DNA of 10,809 nt from Alphaproteobacteria bacterium UBA3650 (lineage in GTDB: Bacteria; Pseudomonadota; Alphaproteobacteria; CAAHEQ01; UBA3637). A program made the translations under genes and the position numbers. Positions 1 to 6,546 of the stretch are shown here, one piece after another. Positions within the stretch are counted from its first letter, which is position 1, and every line of letters begins with the position of its first letter. The stretch spans positions 1 to 10,809 of the forward strand of contig DFKH01000090.1 of the NCBI GenBank assembly GCA_002373815.1. The letters run 5' to 3'. The notes beneath the pieces were generated by a model. It ran no database searches. It saw nothing but the letters and a program-made list of their open reading frames with translations, and had not been told where the DNA came from.

Positions 1-1252
1 ATTTCTTTGTTGGAATTGTGGTGTTACGATCAATCAAACGTGTGAACACACCACCCAATGTTTCAATACCTAAGGACAACGGCGTCACATCCAACAACAA
101 GACGTCTTTCACATCACCTTTTAACACACCCCCTTGAATAGCAGCACCCATAGCCACCACTTCATCAGGGTTCACACCCTTGTGTGGTTCTTTACCAAAG
201 AAGTCTTGAACCAGTTTTTGAACCGCAGGCATACGAGTCATACCGCCCACCAAGATAACTTCATCGATCTTGTCTTTGCTGAGGCCTGCATCTTTTAAAG
301 CCTTTTCCATTGGGCCTTTGGTGCGTTCCAACAAATCTTCCACCAAGGATTCCAATTTGGCGCGAGTCATGGACACATTCAAGTGTTTTGGACCAGTGGC
401 ATCAGCCGTAATAAACGGCAAATTGATGTCTGTTTGATTGGCACTAGACAATTCGATTTTGGCCTTTTCAGCAGCTTCTTTCAAACGTTGTAACGCCATA
501 CGGTCTTGACGCAAATCAATGCCATTTTCCTTTTTAAACTCATCGGCCAAATAATCCATAATACGCGCATCAAAGTCTTCACCACCCAAGAAGGTATCAC
601 CGTTGGTGGATTTCACTTCAAACACGCCATCGCCAATTTCCAAAATGGACACATCGAACGTACCACCGCCCAAGTCATACACAGCGATTGTACCAGATTT
701 TTTCTGATCCATACCATAAGCCAAAGCGGCTGCTGTCGGTTCGTTGATGATACGAAGCACATCCAATCCAGCAATCTTACCAGCATCTTTTGTGGCCTGA
801 CGTTGACTATCATCAAAGTAAGCTGGCACTGTAATAATGGCTTCGGTAATTTTTTCGCCCAAATAAGCTTCGGCATCTTCCTTTAATTTTTGCAAAACGA
901 ATGCAGAAACTTGACTTGGGGCATATTTTTTGCCATCCACTTCCACCCAAGCATCTCCGTTTTCACCAGAAACAATCTTGTATGGCACCATTTCTTTATC
1001 TTTGGTCACCATCTTGTCATCAAAACGACGACCAATTAAACGTTTAATTGAATAAAGTGTTCCTTGCGGATTTGTAACCGCTTGACGTTTTGCCGGTTGA
1101 CCGACCAAACGCTCACCCTTTGATGTAAAGGCAACGATAGACGGGGTCGTTCTAGCCCCTTCACGGTTCTCCAACACTTTGGCATTTTTGCCATCCATAA
1201 TTGACATACAGGAGTTTGTTGTCCCCAAGTCAATACCTAAAATCTTACTCAT
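1..1252 (-). CDS. dnaK: Molecular chaperone DnaK (Hsp70), C-terminus cut by window edge
   Basis: Cytoplasmic ATP-driven Hsp70 chaperone that works with DnaJ and GrpE to fold and rescue proteins. The 417 visible residues start MSKILGIDLGTTNSC, the phosphate-binding loop 1 of the Hsp70 ATPase. The second phosphate motif DLGGGT is at residues 193-198, and VGGMTRMP of the adenosine region is at 335-342. The interdomain linker (DVLLLDVTPLSLGIE) begins at residue 383, and the first strands of the substrate-binding domain follow, ending at PTKK. The family is normally about 640 residues, so roughly a third lies outside the window. The ATG at 1250-1252 is preceded by an AAAGGAG ribosome binding site (about 1259-1265). 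A heat-shock-like promoter lies just upstream. dnaJ often follows dnaK, but that side is not visible. Identification is secure. Confidence 0.98.
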   Translation of the reverse strand, partial: MSKILGIDLGTTNSCMSIMDGKNAKVLENREGARTTPSIVAFTSKGERLVGQPAKRQAVTNPQGTLYSIKRLIGRRFDDKMVTKDKEMVPYKIVSGENGDAWVEVDGKKYAPSQVSAFVLQKLKEDAEAYLGEKITEAIITVPAYFDDSQRQATKDAGKIAGLDVLRIINEPTAAALAYGMDQKKSGTIAVYDLGGGTFDVSILEIGDGVFEVKSTNGDTFLGGEDFDARIMDYLADEFKKENGIDLRQDRMALQRLKEAAEKAKIELSSANQTDINLPFITADATGPKHLNVSMTRAKLESLVEDLLERTKGPMEKALKDAGLSKDKIDEVILVGGMTRMPAVQKLVQDFFGKEPHKGVNPDEVVAMGAAIQGGVLKGDVKDVLLLDVTPLSLGIETLGGVFTRLIDRNTTIPTKK

Positions 1253-1272
1253 TTTTTGCTCCTTTCTTTTGC

Positions 1273-1300
1273 TTGATGAAGAATATATGGGTCATACAAT
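1273..1300 (+). promoter_or_regulatory. Candidate sigma-70 promoter for the cyclase-ftsB operon
   Basis: On the plus strand, TTGATG (1273-1278) and TACAAT (1295-1300) match the -35 and -10 consensus at 4/6 and 5/6 positions with a 16-bp spacer. Transcription would begin near 1307, leaving a T-rich leader of about 75 nt before the cyclase ATG. The site lies on top of the dnaK promoter, so the two may compete. A weaker alternative -10 (TATAGT, 1356-1361) lies closer to the gene but has no good -35. Confidence 0.35.
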
Positions 1301-1313
1301 TGTATTTTGCAAC
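1283..1313 (-). promoter_or_regulatory. Candidate sigma-32 (RpoH) promoter of dnaK
   Basis: Read on the minus strand, GTTGCAA (1307-1313) resembles the heat-shock -35 element CTTGAAA, and CCCATATAT (1283-1291) resembles the -10 element CCCCATNT. They are separated by 15 bp, within the range known for RpoH promoters. Transcription would start near 1276, giving a leader of about 25 nt that holds the dnaK ribosome binding site. The match is by eye. A heat-shock promoter is expected for dnaK, which raises the likelihood. Confidence 0.55.
1294..1305. promoter_or_regulatory. Perfect 12-bp palindrome (possible operator)
   Basis: ATACAATTGTAT is a perfect inverted repeat with no spacer. It falls in the spacer of the putative dnaK heat-shock promoter and overlaps the -10 of the putative divergent promoter. 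Its position suits a dimeric regulator controlling one or both genes. Short AT-rich palindromes also arise by chance, and no regulator can be named. Confidence 0.3.
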
Positions 1314-1381
1314 AGGTAAAATCATTTTTTTCTTTAATTTTTTACTTTTTTCAATTATAGTAATGACAAAAGGGATAAAAA

Positions 1382-2965
1382 ATGGAAGCGTTTTTAGATA
1401 TTTTTTTAGAGCAATTGAGTAACTATGGTGTTGGTTTGTTGGGCACTTTTGCTGTTGCTATCGCTTTTAGTGTATTTTATGGCAAAAACACTCAATACAA
1501 TCGTTTTTATTTGATTAGCCAAGGTTTCTGGGTGTTATTCTTTACTTTTTTAGTGTTAATTATTATGCCTTGTTTGCCTTTATTGAATCCGGCCATTCGA
1601 ATTCCAGATCTTGTTGTCGATGCTTTTATTGCGACATTGTATGGTGTGGCAGGCGGTTTTTTGCTGGCTAGTTTATTCCCTAATTTACCCCGTAAATCTT
1701 TGCTATTTCTTGTGCCGACATTTTTCACTTTGGTCTTTTTTGCTGTTGGCTATGGTCTTTTGTGCTTACATCTTCAATCCTTATCCCCCACAGAGATTCC
1801 CACTTTTCTATTAGGTGCAACTTTAATTATTTCTGGACTTGGATTTCATTCTATTCCAACGATTTCACAAAAATCAATTTTTACGGCGCCACGCATCGGT
1901 TTAGTGACCTTAGGGGCTTATTTTATTTTACTTTCCTTTGGGCTTATTTCTGAAGCAAAAAGCATTCTGTTGATTTTGTATGGATTGATTGCCATCGTTG
2001 TATTGATTGCTCAGTTAAATTTTATGGAAGCGACTGCCATTGGATACCAAAATGCATTGGAGCAAGAGAAAAAAAGAAAAACATTTTTTTGGGATGTAGC
2101 ACCCTTTCCAATTTTGCTTACCAAACTGATGGATGATTCTGTTGTTTACATGAATGCTGCTTGCCAAAATGTCTTAGGTCTAAGTGATGAACAAAAAACT
2201 GCCATGCGTTTTTCCACCTTTTTTGTTAAACCTGAAAAGCGCATTGAACTCATCAATTTAACAAAAACAAAACAACTTGTTGATAATTTTGAAGTAGAAT
2301 TGAATATTCAAAATTCAGAGCAAAAAACATTGTGGATTACGCTTTCTTCTCGTGTTTTTGAAATGGATGGCGAGTTGGTTCTATATATCAATTTTACTAA
2401 TATTACTGCGCAAAAAGAAACTGAGCAAGAATTGTTTATTCAAGCCTCAACAGACACCTTGACAGGACTTTACAATCGTCGTCAGTTTTTTGCGCTTACT
2501 GAACAAGCGTTTGCCATGTCTGCACGTGAAGGAACGCCTTACTGTGTTCTGATGCTGGATATTGACCATTTTAAATCTATCAATGACACCTATGGACATG
2601 ATGCAGGAGATGTTGTTTTAAAGCATTTATCTGGCATCATGAAAGAAACTTTACGTCAATCGGACATCATTGCACGATGGGGGGGGGAAGAATTTATCGT
2701 CTTCTTACAAAACACGCTCCCCGAAAAAGGGGTTGTACCTGCCCAAAAATTACGGCAAGCTGTCGAAGCAACCTCTGTTACTGTTGGCGATCAAACTATT
2801 CGTTTTACGATCAGTTTAGGCGTTTCTATTTCTCAAACGCCAGATGTTGCCGCCATTCAAAAGGAAGCAGATTTAGCTCTTTATCATTCCAAAGAAAATG
2901 GACGTAATCAAGTGACATTGTATTCGCCTGAATTTGCTCAAATGCCAACTGAAAAGGAATCGTAA
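1382..2965 (+). CDS. Membrane diguanylate cyclase: 7TM, PAS-like, GGEEF
   Basis: Predicted inner-membrane diguanylate cyclase making c-di-GMP from two GTP (527 residues). About seven hydrophobic helices span residues 15-212. They are followed by a charged linker (QEKKRK), a PAS-like sensor segment at about 230-345, and a C-terminal GGDEF domain at about 355-515. Catalytic features are intact: metal-binding D393-I-D395, NDTYGHDAGD downstream, and the active loop GGEEF at 434-438. An inhibitory I-site RQSD at 425-428 has the usual five-residue spacing, so product inhibition is likely. No EAL phosphodiesterase domain is present. The chosen ATG has an AAAGGG ribosome binding site 7 nt upstream. 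The stop overlaps the next gene's ATG by 1 nt. The GGEEF codons form an uninterrupted run of nine G. The ligand sensed by the TM/PAS part is unknown. Confidence 0.93.
   Translation: MEAFLDIFLEQLSNYGVGLLGTFAVAIAFSVFYGKNTQYNRFYLISQGFWVLFFTFLVLIIMPCLPLLNPAIRIPDLVVDAFIATLYGVAGGFLLASLFPNLPRKSLLFLVPTFFTLVFFAVGYGLLCLHLQSLSPTEIPTFLLGATLIISGLGFHSIPTISQKSIFTAPRIGLVTLGAYFILLSFGLISEAKSILLILYGLIAIVVLIAQLNFMEATAIGYQNALEQEKKRKTFFWDVAPFPILLTKLMDDSVVYMNAACQNVLGLSDEQKTAMRFSTFFVKPEKRIELINLTKTKQLVDNFEVELNIQNSEQKTLWITLSSRVFEMDGELVLYINFTNITAQKETEQELFIQASTDTLTGLYNRRQFFALTEQAFAMSAREGTPYCVLMLDIDHFKSINDTYGHDAGDVVLKHLSGIMKETLRQSDIIARWGGEEFIVFLQNTLPEKGVVPAQKLRQAVEATSVTVGDQTIRFTISLGVSISQTPDVAAIQKEADLALYHSKENGRNQVTLYSPEFAQMPTEKES
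2679..2687 (+). repeat. G9 homopolymer inside the GGEEF codons
   Basis: Nine consecutive G span the Trp-Gly-Gly-Glu codons TGG GGG GGG GAA of the cyclase active loop. Seven of the nine bases are dictated by the amino acids; only the two Gly third positions are free. Gain or loss of one G would frameshift the protein at its active site and abolish the cyclase. Confidence 0.9.
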
Positions 2966-3243
2966 TGCGCTTTTTATTTCCTTTTCTGTGTGCATTGGTC
3001 ATTGCTTATTTTTCCTATCACACTGTTTGGGGAAATCGTGGTTTTTTCCGTCTTTTGGAGATTCGTGAACAAATTCATGAAGCCGAAATATTGGTTGATC
3101 AAACTGATCAAGAAAAGAAAAATCTTCAATACAAAACTAATGCGCTAAAAGATCCCAAAACAATTGACACAGATATACTGGAAGAAGAAGCGTTACGTGT
3201 TTTAGGACAAACAAGCGCTGATAACTTAGTTATTTTTGATTAG
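2965..3243 (+). CDS. ftsB: FtsB/DivIC-family septum formation initiator
   Basis: Small bitopic divisome protein of 92 residues. In the family it bridges FtsL and FtsQ and helps activate septal peptidoglycan synthesis. The architecture fits: a short cytoplasmic start, one membrane helix at about 3-20, then WGNRGFFRLLEIREQI. This matches the conserved GxRG segment that opens the periplasmic coiled coil (about 30-65). An acidic globular tail (LEEEALRVLGQTSADNLVIFD) completes it; LDEEARxxLxxxxPDE-type ends are usual in alphaproteobacteria. The ATG shares one base with the cyclase stop (TAATG) and has AAGGA (2954-2958) 6 nt upstream, indicating translational coupling. In alphaproteobacteria this gene usually sits near eno and pdhA, so the cyclase partner is unusual. 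Its 3' end overlaps the opposite-strand permease gene by 14 bp. Family assignment is good; calling it FtsB rather than another DivIC-like protein is less sure. Confidence 0.82.
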   Translation: MRFLFPFLCALVIAYFSYHTVWGNRGFFRLLEIREQIHEAEILVDQTDQEKKNLQYKTNALKDPKTIDTDILEEEALRVLGQTSADNLVIFD

Positions 3244-4471
3244 TCCTTAGCCCAATTTTATTTTTATGAATCATCCACAGGGCTGGAATCATCAACCATC
3301 CCGTAAAGATAAAGAACATTGGCCAATCCATTTCATTTGCCAACCAACCACTTGCCCCAGCTAAAATGGACAAGGGTACCATGTTGATGGCGCTTAAAAA
3401 CGCATATTGTGTTGCAGAGAATTTTTTACTACAAAAATTAGATAAGTACACGACCCACACAGCGCCGCCCATACCAGCCAAAATATTGTCAAACAAAATG
3501 ACGGCAAAAAAGGCCGGCATACTGGGACCAATGCACGCCAGCCAGGCAAATGAGACAGAGGTCAAAATTTCCAAACATCCCAACCAAAATAAGAGGGGGC
3601 GATATTTGAACTTCATCATCACTAAGCCTCCTAAGAAGACACCTGCCATGGTTACAAACACGCCAAAAGTACCAGACACAATGGAAATTTGCTCCGCTGT
3701 AAAACCTATTTGATAATAGAATGGATACGCCATCGGGCCTAACATACAATTACACAAACGGTACATAATGACAAACAAGCACAACGTTCCGAAATGAGAC
3801 CTTGAAACCATATCCTTAAATGGTTCTATAATAAATTTTTGTAAAGAAATGACGGCTTTTGTTGTCTTTTGCTCATGAATACCCAACAAGGAAATGAATC
3901 CAATAGCCACCAGAATTGTGGAAATTTGGTACGCGTACTGCCAAGCGATGTGAGAAGACAATAAAATCATGCCTGCAACTGCCGCTAATTGCCCAAAACG
4001 ACAACCTGCCAAATACAATGTGGTTCCTTGTTTCAACTCATCGCCTTCCAGTGTATCAATACGTAAGCCATCAATTACAATGTCTTGGGTTGCAGAGGCA
4101 AAGGCTATTCCCAAGCACAAGGCAAAAATGTATCCAATTTCTTCTGATGGATGAGACAGGGATAGTAAAATCAAAAAGCCCATCATTAAAAGTTGATTTA
4201 ACAGCCCCCATGTTTTTTTGCGCCCCAATATCTTTGATAAAGGCAAATTGACTTGATCCACCAATGGCGCCCACAAAAATTTCAAAGCATATGGAATTAG
4301 AACTAAACTAAAAATACCGATTTTACTTAAATCAACATCTTCTGTGGAAAACCAATATTTCAACGTCCCGCCGATCAAATTCACAGGAGCTTGTGAGGCA
4401 ACACCCAGTCCTAAAAATGGCCACACACGTGGATTACACAATGATTTAATCAATTTGTTCACAAATTTCAT
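3230..4471 (-). CDS. ampG: AmpG-like MFS permease (muropeptide transporter family)
   Basis: Inner-membrane major facilitator of 413 residues with about 12 hydrophobic segments. AmpG proteins import anhydro-muropeptides released during cell wall turnover for recycling. Family hallmarks are GGTLKYWF near residue 35, YALKFLWAPLVDQ near 60-72, and SATQDIVIDGLRI at about 126-138. The start of the C-terminal half (YRLCNCMLGPMAYPFYYQIGF, then a segment resembling AmpG's glycine-rich helix) also fits. It is shorter than E. coli AmpG (491 residues, 14 TM) but similar to the short AmpG-like proteins of other alphaproteobacteria, whose substrates are less certain. The ATG overlaps the stop of the upstream ABC gene by 1 nt, with an AAGGGGG ribosome binding site inside that gene's end, so the two are translated together. 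The 3' end runs 14 bp into the convergent ftsB-like gene. Family is confident; the muropeptide substrate is inferred. Confidence 0.85.
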   Translation of the reverse strand: MKFVNKLIKSLCNPRVWPFLGLGVASQAPVNLIGGTLKYWFSTEDVDLSKIGIFSLVLIPYALKFLWAPLVDQVNLPLSKILGRKKTWGLLNQLLMMGFLILLSLSHPSEEIGYIFALCLGIAFASATQDIVIDGLRIDTLEGDELKQGTTLYLAGCRFGQLAAVAGMILLSSHIAWQYAYQISTILVAIGFISLLGIHEQKTTKAVISLQKFIIEPFKDMVSRSHFGTLCLFVIMYRLCNCMLGPMAYPFYYQIGFTAEQISIVSGTFGVFVTMAGVFLGGLVMMKFKYRPLLFWLGCLEILTSVSFAWLACIGPSMPAFFAVILFDNILAGMGGAVWVVYLSNFCSKKFSATQYAFLSAINMVPLSILAGASGWLANEMDWPMFFIFTGWLMIPALWMIHKNKIGLRTNQK

Positions 4472-6249
4472 TATTCCCCCTTAAATAAAGCTGCATACTT
4501 TTTCAATCTTTTATACACTTTTGAATCAGGATTGTCCATCAATTTTTTTGGATTTCCATCTTCTACAATTTTTCCATTTTCTAACAACAAAATTCTGTTT
4601 GCACTCGCAATTTCTGCTGGCACATTGGAAGCAAACACGACTGTTGGCTTGTGTCCTTTCACTTTAGATAGATTCTTAATCCCCTCCAACACCTTCGTTT
4701 GGGCATGTGTATCCAAATTGGCGGTTGGCTCATCCATGATGATAATGGGCGTATGGCGCAATAAGGCGCGTGCCAAAGATAACCGTTGCTTTTGTCCCGC
4801 CGACAAAGCTGTCACCTTGGCTTCGATTCCCTTTTCCTTGTGTGTAATTTCTTCCAATAAATTTGCCGCATTCAAAGCTTGGTACAACTCTACCTCTGTG
4901 GCTTTTGGATTAAACATCAACAAATTTTCTTTGATATTTTTTTGGCTCCAGAACACTGCATGCTGGTTTAAATATGTGATCACTGCTTTTAAAGAATGTC
5001 GATTAACCTTTTGCACATTTTTACCATTGATAATGACCTCACCGCTTTGAATTTCATAAGCATGTTGCATTACATTAATTAAGGTCGACTTTCCCATTCC
5101 AGAGTTACCAATAATTGCCACTCTATCACCCTGTTTTATTTTTAATGATAAGTCTTTTAATACAGGTTCAATGCTATCTGGGTAAGAAAATGTTACATGT
5201 TTTAATTCGATTTTTCCACCTTCGGCCATCCGATCGCGTCCAGTCTTTAAATCCAATTTATGATCATATTCTAAGGTATCCATCGCCTTTTGATAAGCCT
5301 TTGTTTGAGACACAACTGTTCCAACAAAAAAGCTGAGTGGCGCCCCCTCAGATGCCATTGTTTGAGCCATTCCCGTCAATAAAATTAAGCGCGCAACATC
5401 TCCTGTTTTTAAGGCTTCAAAAACAGCCAACAATGTAATAATAACGTTACTAATAATACTGATTATGTAATTACTAGATCGCATCAAATCTGCCTTCATT
5501 GAAACCTTTAATGTGCGCCATCTGTTATCAGCAAGCTTCTTTTCAACATCACCCAAAATTTCCTTTTCACGTCCCAACATACCAATGTTGACCAAATTAT
5601 TTAGATGGTCTGTTTCTTCTGCCCGCATTTTGATGCGCATTTGATCCAGTTCAGAATCCGGATTATATTTAAATTCGATCCAACTTTTAATCCATATAGA
5701 TAACAACATAAATGCAAGCAAAATAACCACATATGTTGGTTCTTCTTTCAATAATATTACCGTTGCAATCGCAAAGCTGATACCCGCAGAACAAGTCTGA
5801 CCAATTCTGTGTAAAATTTCAGCAATATGTTCTCTTGCAGTTGAAATTGTTGCAATCACTTTGTCAGATTGTTCTCCCTCAGCAACTAGCATTGGCCTTT
5901 TGAATAAATTTTCCAAATTGGCAATAGACATTCGATCATTATAAAATCTAATCAAATGATGTGTTATATTCCAAGCAAAATCCCAACACCACGCATTAAA
6001 CGGGCCCAAACTAGCATTAATAACCGTCCATACTATCATGATAAATGATAGCATTTGTTGCCCAACATCTTTCTGGATTGAGCTTATTAAAAAAGAACTG
6101 ACTATAGGAAACGCGACCCCTAAAAGCCCTAAAAAACTCCACAAAATAACTGTGCCTAAAAGCAACCATCTATTTTGTTTCGTTGTTTCAAACAAAACGG
6201 ATTTCAAACTGGATAATACTTCCCTTGTTTCTTTCGGCAAAAGGTGCAT
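4471..6249 (-). CDS. ABC exporter, fused membrane and ATPase domains, switch His replaced by Asn
   Basis: Half-transporter of 592 residues expected to work as a homodimer in the inner membrane. An N-terminal membrane domain with about six helices (roughly residues 28-320) is followed by a nucleotide-binding domain (about 350-592). Walker A GNSGMGKST is at 381-389, the Q-loop is at YLNQ, the signature is LSAGQ at 482-486 (Ala for the usual Gly), and Walker B is IIIMDE with D506/E507, followed by a D-loop ANLD. The switch (H-loop) position reads ASN where relatives have a SH or AH pair: residue 542 is Asn (codon 4624-4626). ATP hydrolysis may therefore be altered. I chose the ATG at 6247-6249 because a G-rich ribosome binding site lies just upstream. 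An in-frame TTG at 6280-6282, directly abutting the upstream stop, would add 11 residues. Substrate is unknown. It is likely co-translated with the AmpG-like permease. Confidence 0.88.
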   Translation of the reverse strand: MHLLPKETREVLSSLKSVLFETTKQNRWLLLGTVILWSFLGLLGVAFPIVSSFLISSIQKDVGQQMLSFIMIVWTVINASLGPFNAWCWDFAWNITHHLIRFYNDRMSIANLENLFKRPMLVAEGEQSDKVIATISTAREHIAEILHRIGQTCSAGISFAIATVILLKEEPTYVVILLAFMLLSIWIKSWIEFKYNPDSELDQMRIKMRAEETDHLNNLVNIGMLGREKEILGDVEKKLADNRWRTLKVSMKADLMRSSNYIISIISNVIITLLAVFEALKTGDVARLILLTGMAQTMASEGAPLSFFVGTVVSQTKAYQKAMDTLEYDHKLDLKTGRDRMAEGGKIELKHVTFSYPDSIEPVLKDLSLKIKQGDRVAIIGNSGMGKSTLINVMQHAYEIQSGEVIINGKNVQKVNRHSLKAVITYLNQHAVFWSQKNIKENLLMFNPKATEVELYQALNAANLLEEITHKEKGIEAKVTALSAGQKQRLSLARALLRHTPIIIMDEPTANLDTHAQTKVLEGIKNLSKVKGHKPTVVFASNVPAEIASANRILLLENGKIVEDGNPKKLMDNPDSKVYKRLKKYAALFKGE

Positions 6250-6252
6250 TTT

Positions 6253-6264
6253 CTCCCCCCCCCT
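6253..6264 (-). promoter_or_regulatory. G9-containing ribosome binding site of the ABC exporter
   Basis: On the minus strand the sequence A-G9-AG is followed by AAA and the ATG at 6249. The nine-G tract (6255-6263) supplies the Shine-Dalgarno pairing (GGGGAG/GGAG) at short spacing. This tract decides the start choice. A change in its length would alter ribosome binding without altering the protein if ATG is used, but would frameshift translation if the upstream TTG is used. Confidence 0.6.
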
Positions 6265-6282
6265 AACAAATTGGGTTATCAA

Positions 6283-6528
6283 TTAACCTTTTTTGTGGGT
6301 CAATTTTTTTGTGGATTCTGTCTTTGTCAAAGCTTTTTTGGATTTACCAGATGTTGTGACATGAGAAATTCCTGTGCCAGGAATCGACACCGTTTTACGT
6401 GTTTGACCATTGGCCATTTTTGTCACACGATAACCAGGCAGACCATAGCTGAAACTAATCCCAGATTTACTGAAATTAATTCTGAATAATCCCAAAATAT
6501 CAATTGATTTACGAAAACGAAAACCCAT
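6283..6528 (-). CDS. DUF4236 small protein with Lys-rich tail
   Basis: An 81-residue protein. Residues 1-55 match the DUF4236 pattern: MGFRFRKSI opening, FSKSGISFSYGLPG in the middle and TRKTVSIPGTGISH at the end. The domain is widespread in bacteria and has no established function. The rest (about 56-81) is a Lys/Thr/Ser-rich tail without hydrophobic segments. No signal peptide or membrane helix is visible, so it is probably cytoplasmic. The start has a strong GGGAGGT ribosome binding site (6533-6539) in the 18-nt gap after typA, and the stop lies 33 nt before the ABC exporter ATG. It therefore sits inside an apparent operon with both. Family call is confident; function is unknown. Confidence 0.85.
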   Translation of the reverse strand: MGFRFRKSIDILGLFRINFSKSGISFSYGLPGYRVTKMANGQTRKTVSIPGTGISHVTTSGKSKKALTKTESTKKLTHKKG

Positions 6529-6546
6529 TTTTACCTCCCTTTTTGT

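Noticed and set aside
506..886. 126-residue plus-strand open frame
   Set aside because: Lies wholly antisense to dnaK, with no ribosome binding site or recognisable family; a coding shadow.
1356..1361. TATAGT as -10 for the cyclase gene
   Set aside because: No acceptable -35 at 16-18 bp and the region is generally T/A-rich; the upstream pair is better.
3221..3237. ATAAC-TTA-GTTAT hairpin followed by T residues
   Set aside because: Stem is only five AT-dominated pairs and lies inside the ftsB-like coding end; too weak to call a terminator.
4532..5050. 172-residue plus-strand open frame
   Set aside because: Antisense to the ATPase domain of the ABC exporter, which has all expected motifs on the other strand.
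6250..6282. TTG start adding 11 residues to the ABC exporter
   Set aside because: Its ribosome binding site is only a short AAGG, whereas ATG 6249 has a G-rich site close by. It would also put the G9 tract in coding sequence. Kept as an alternative.
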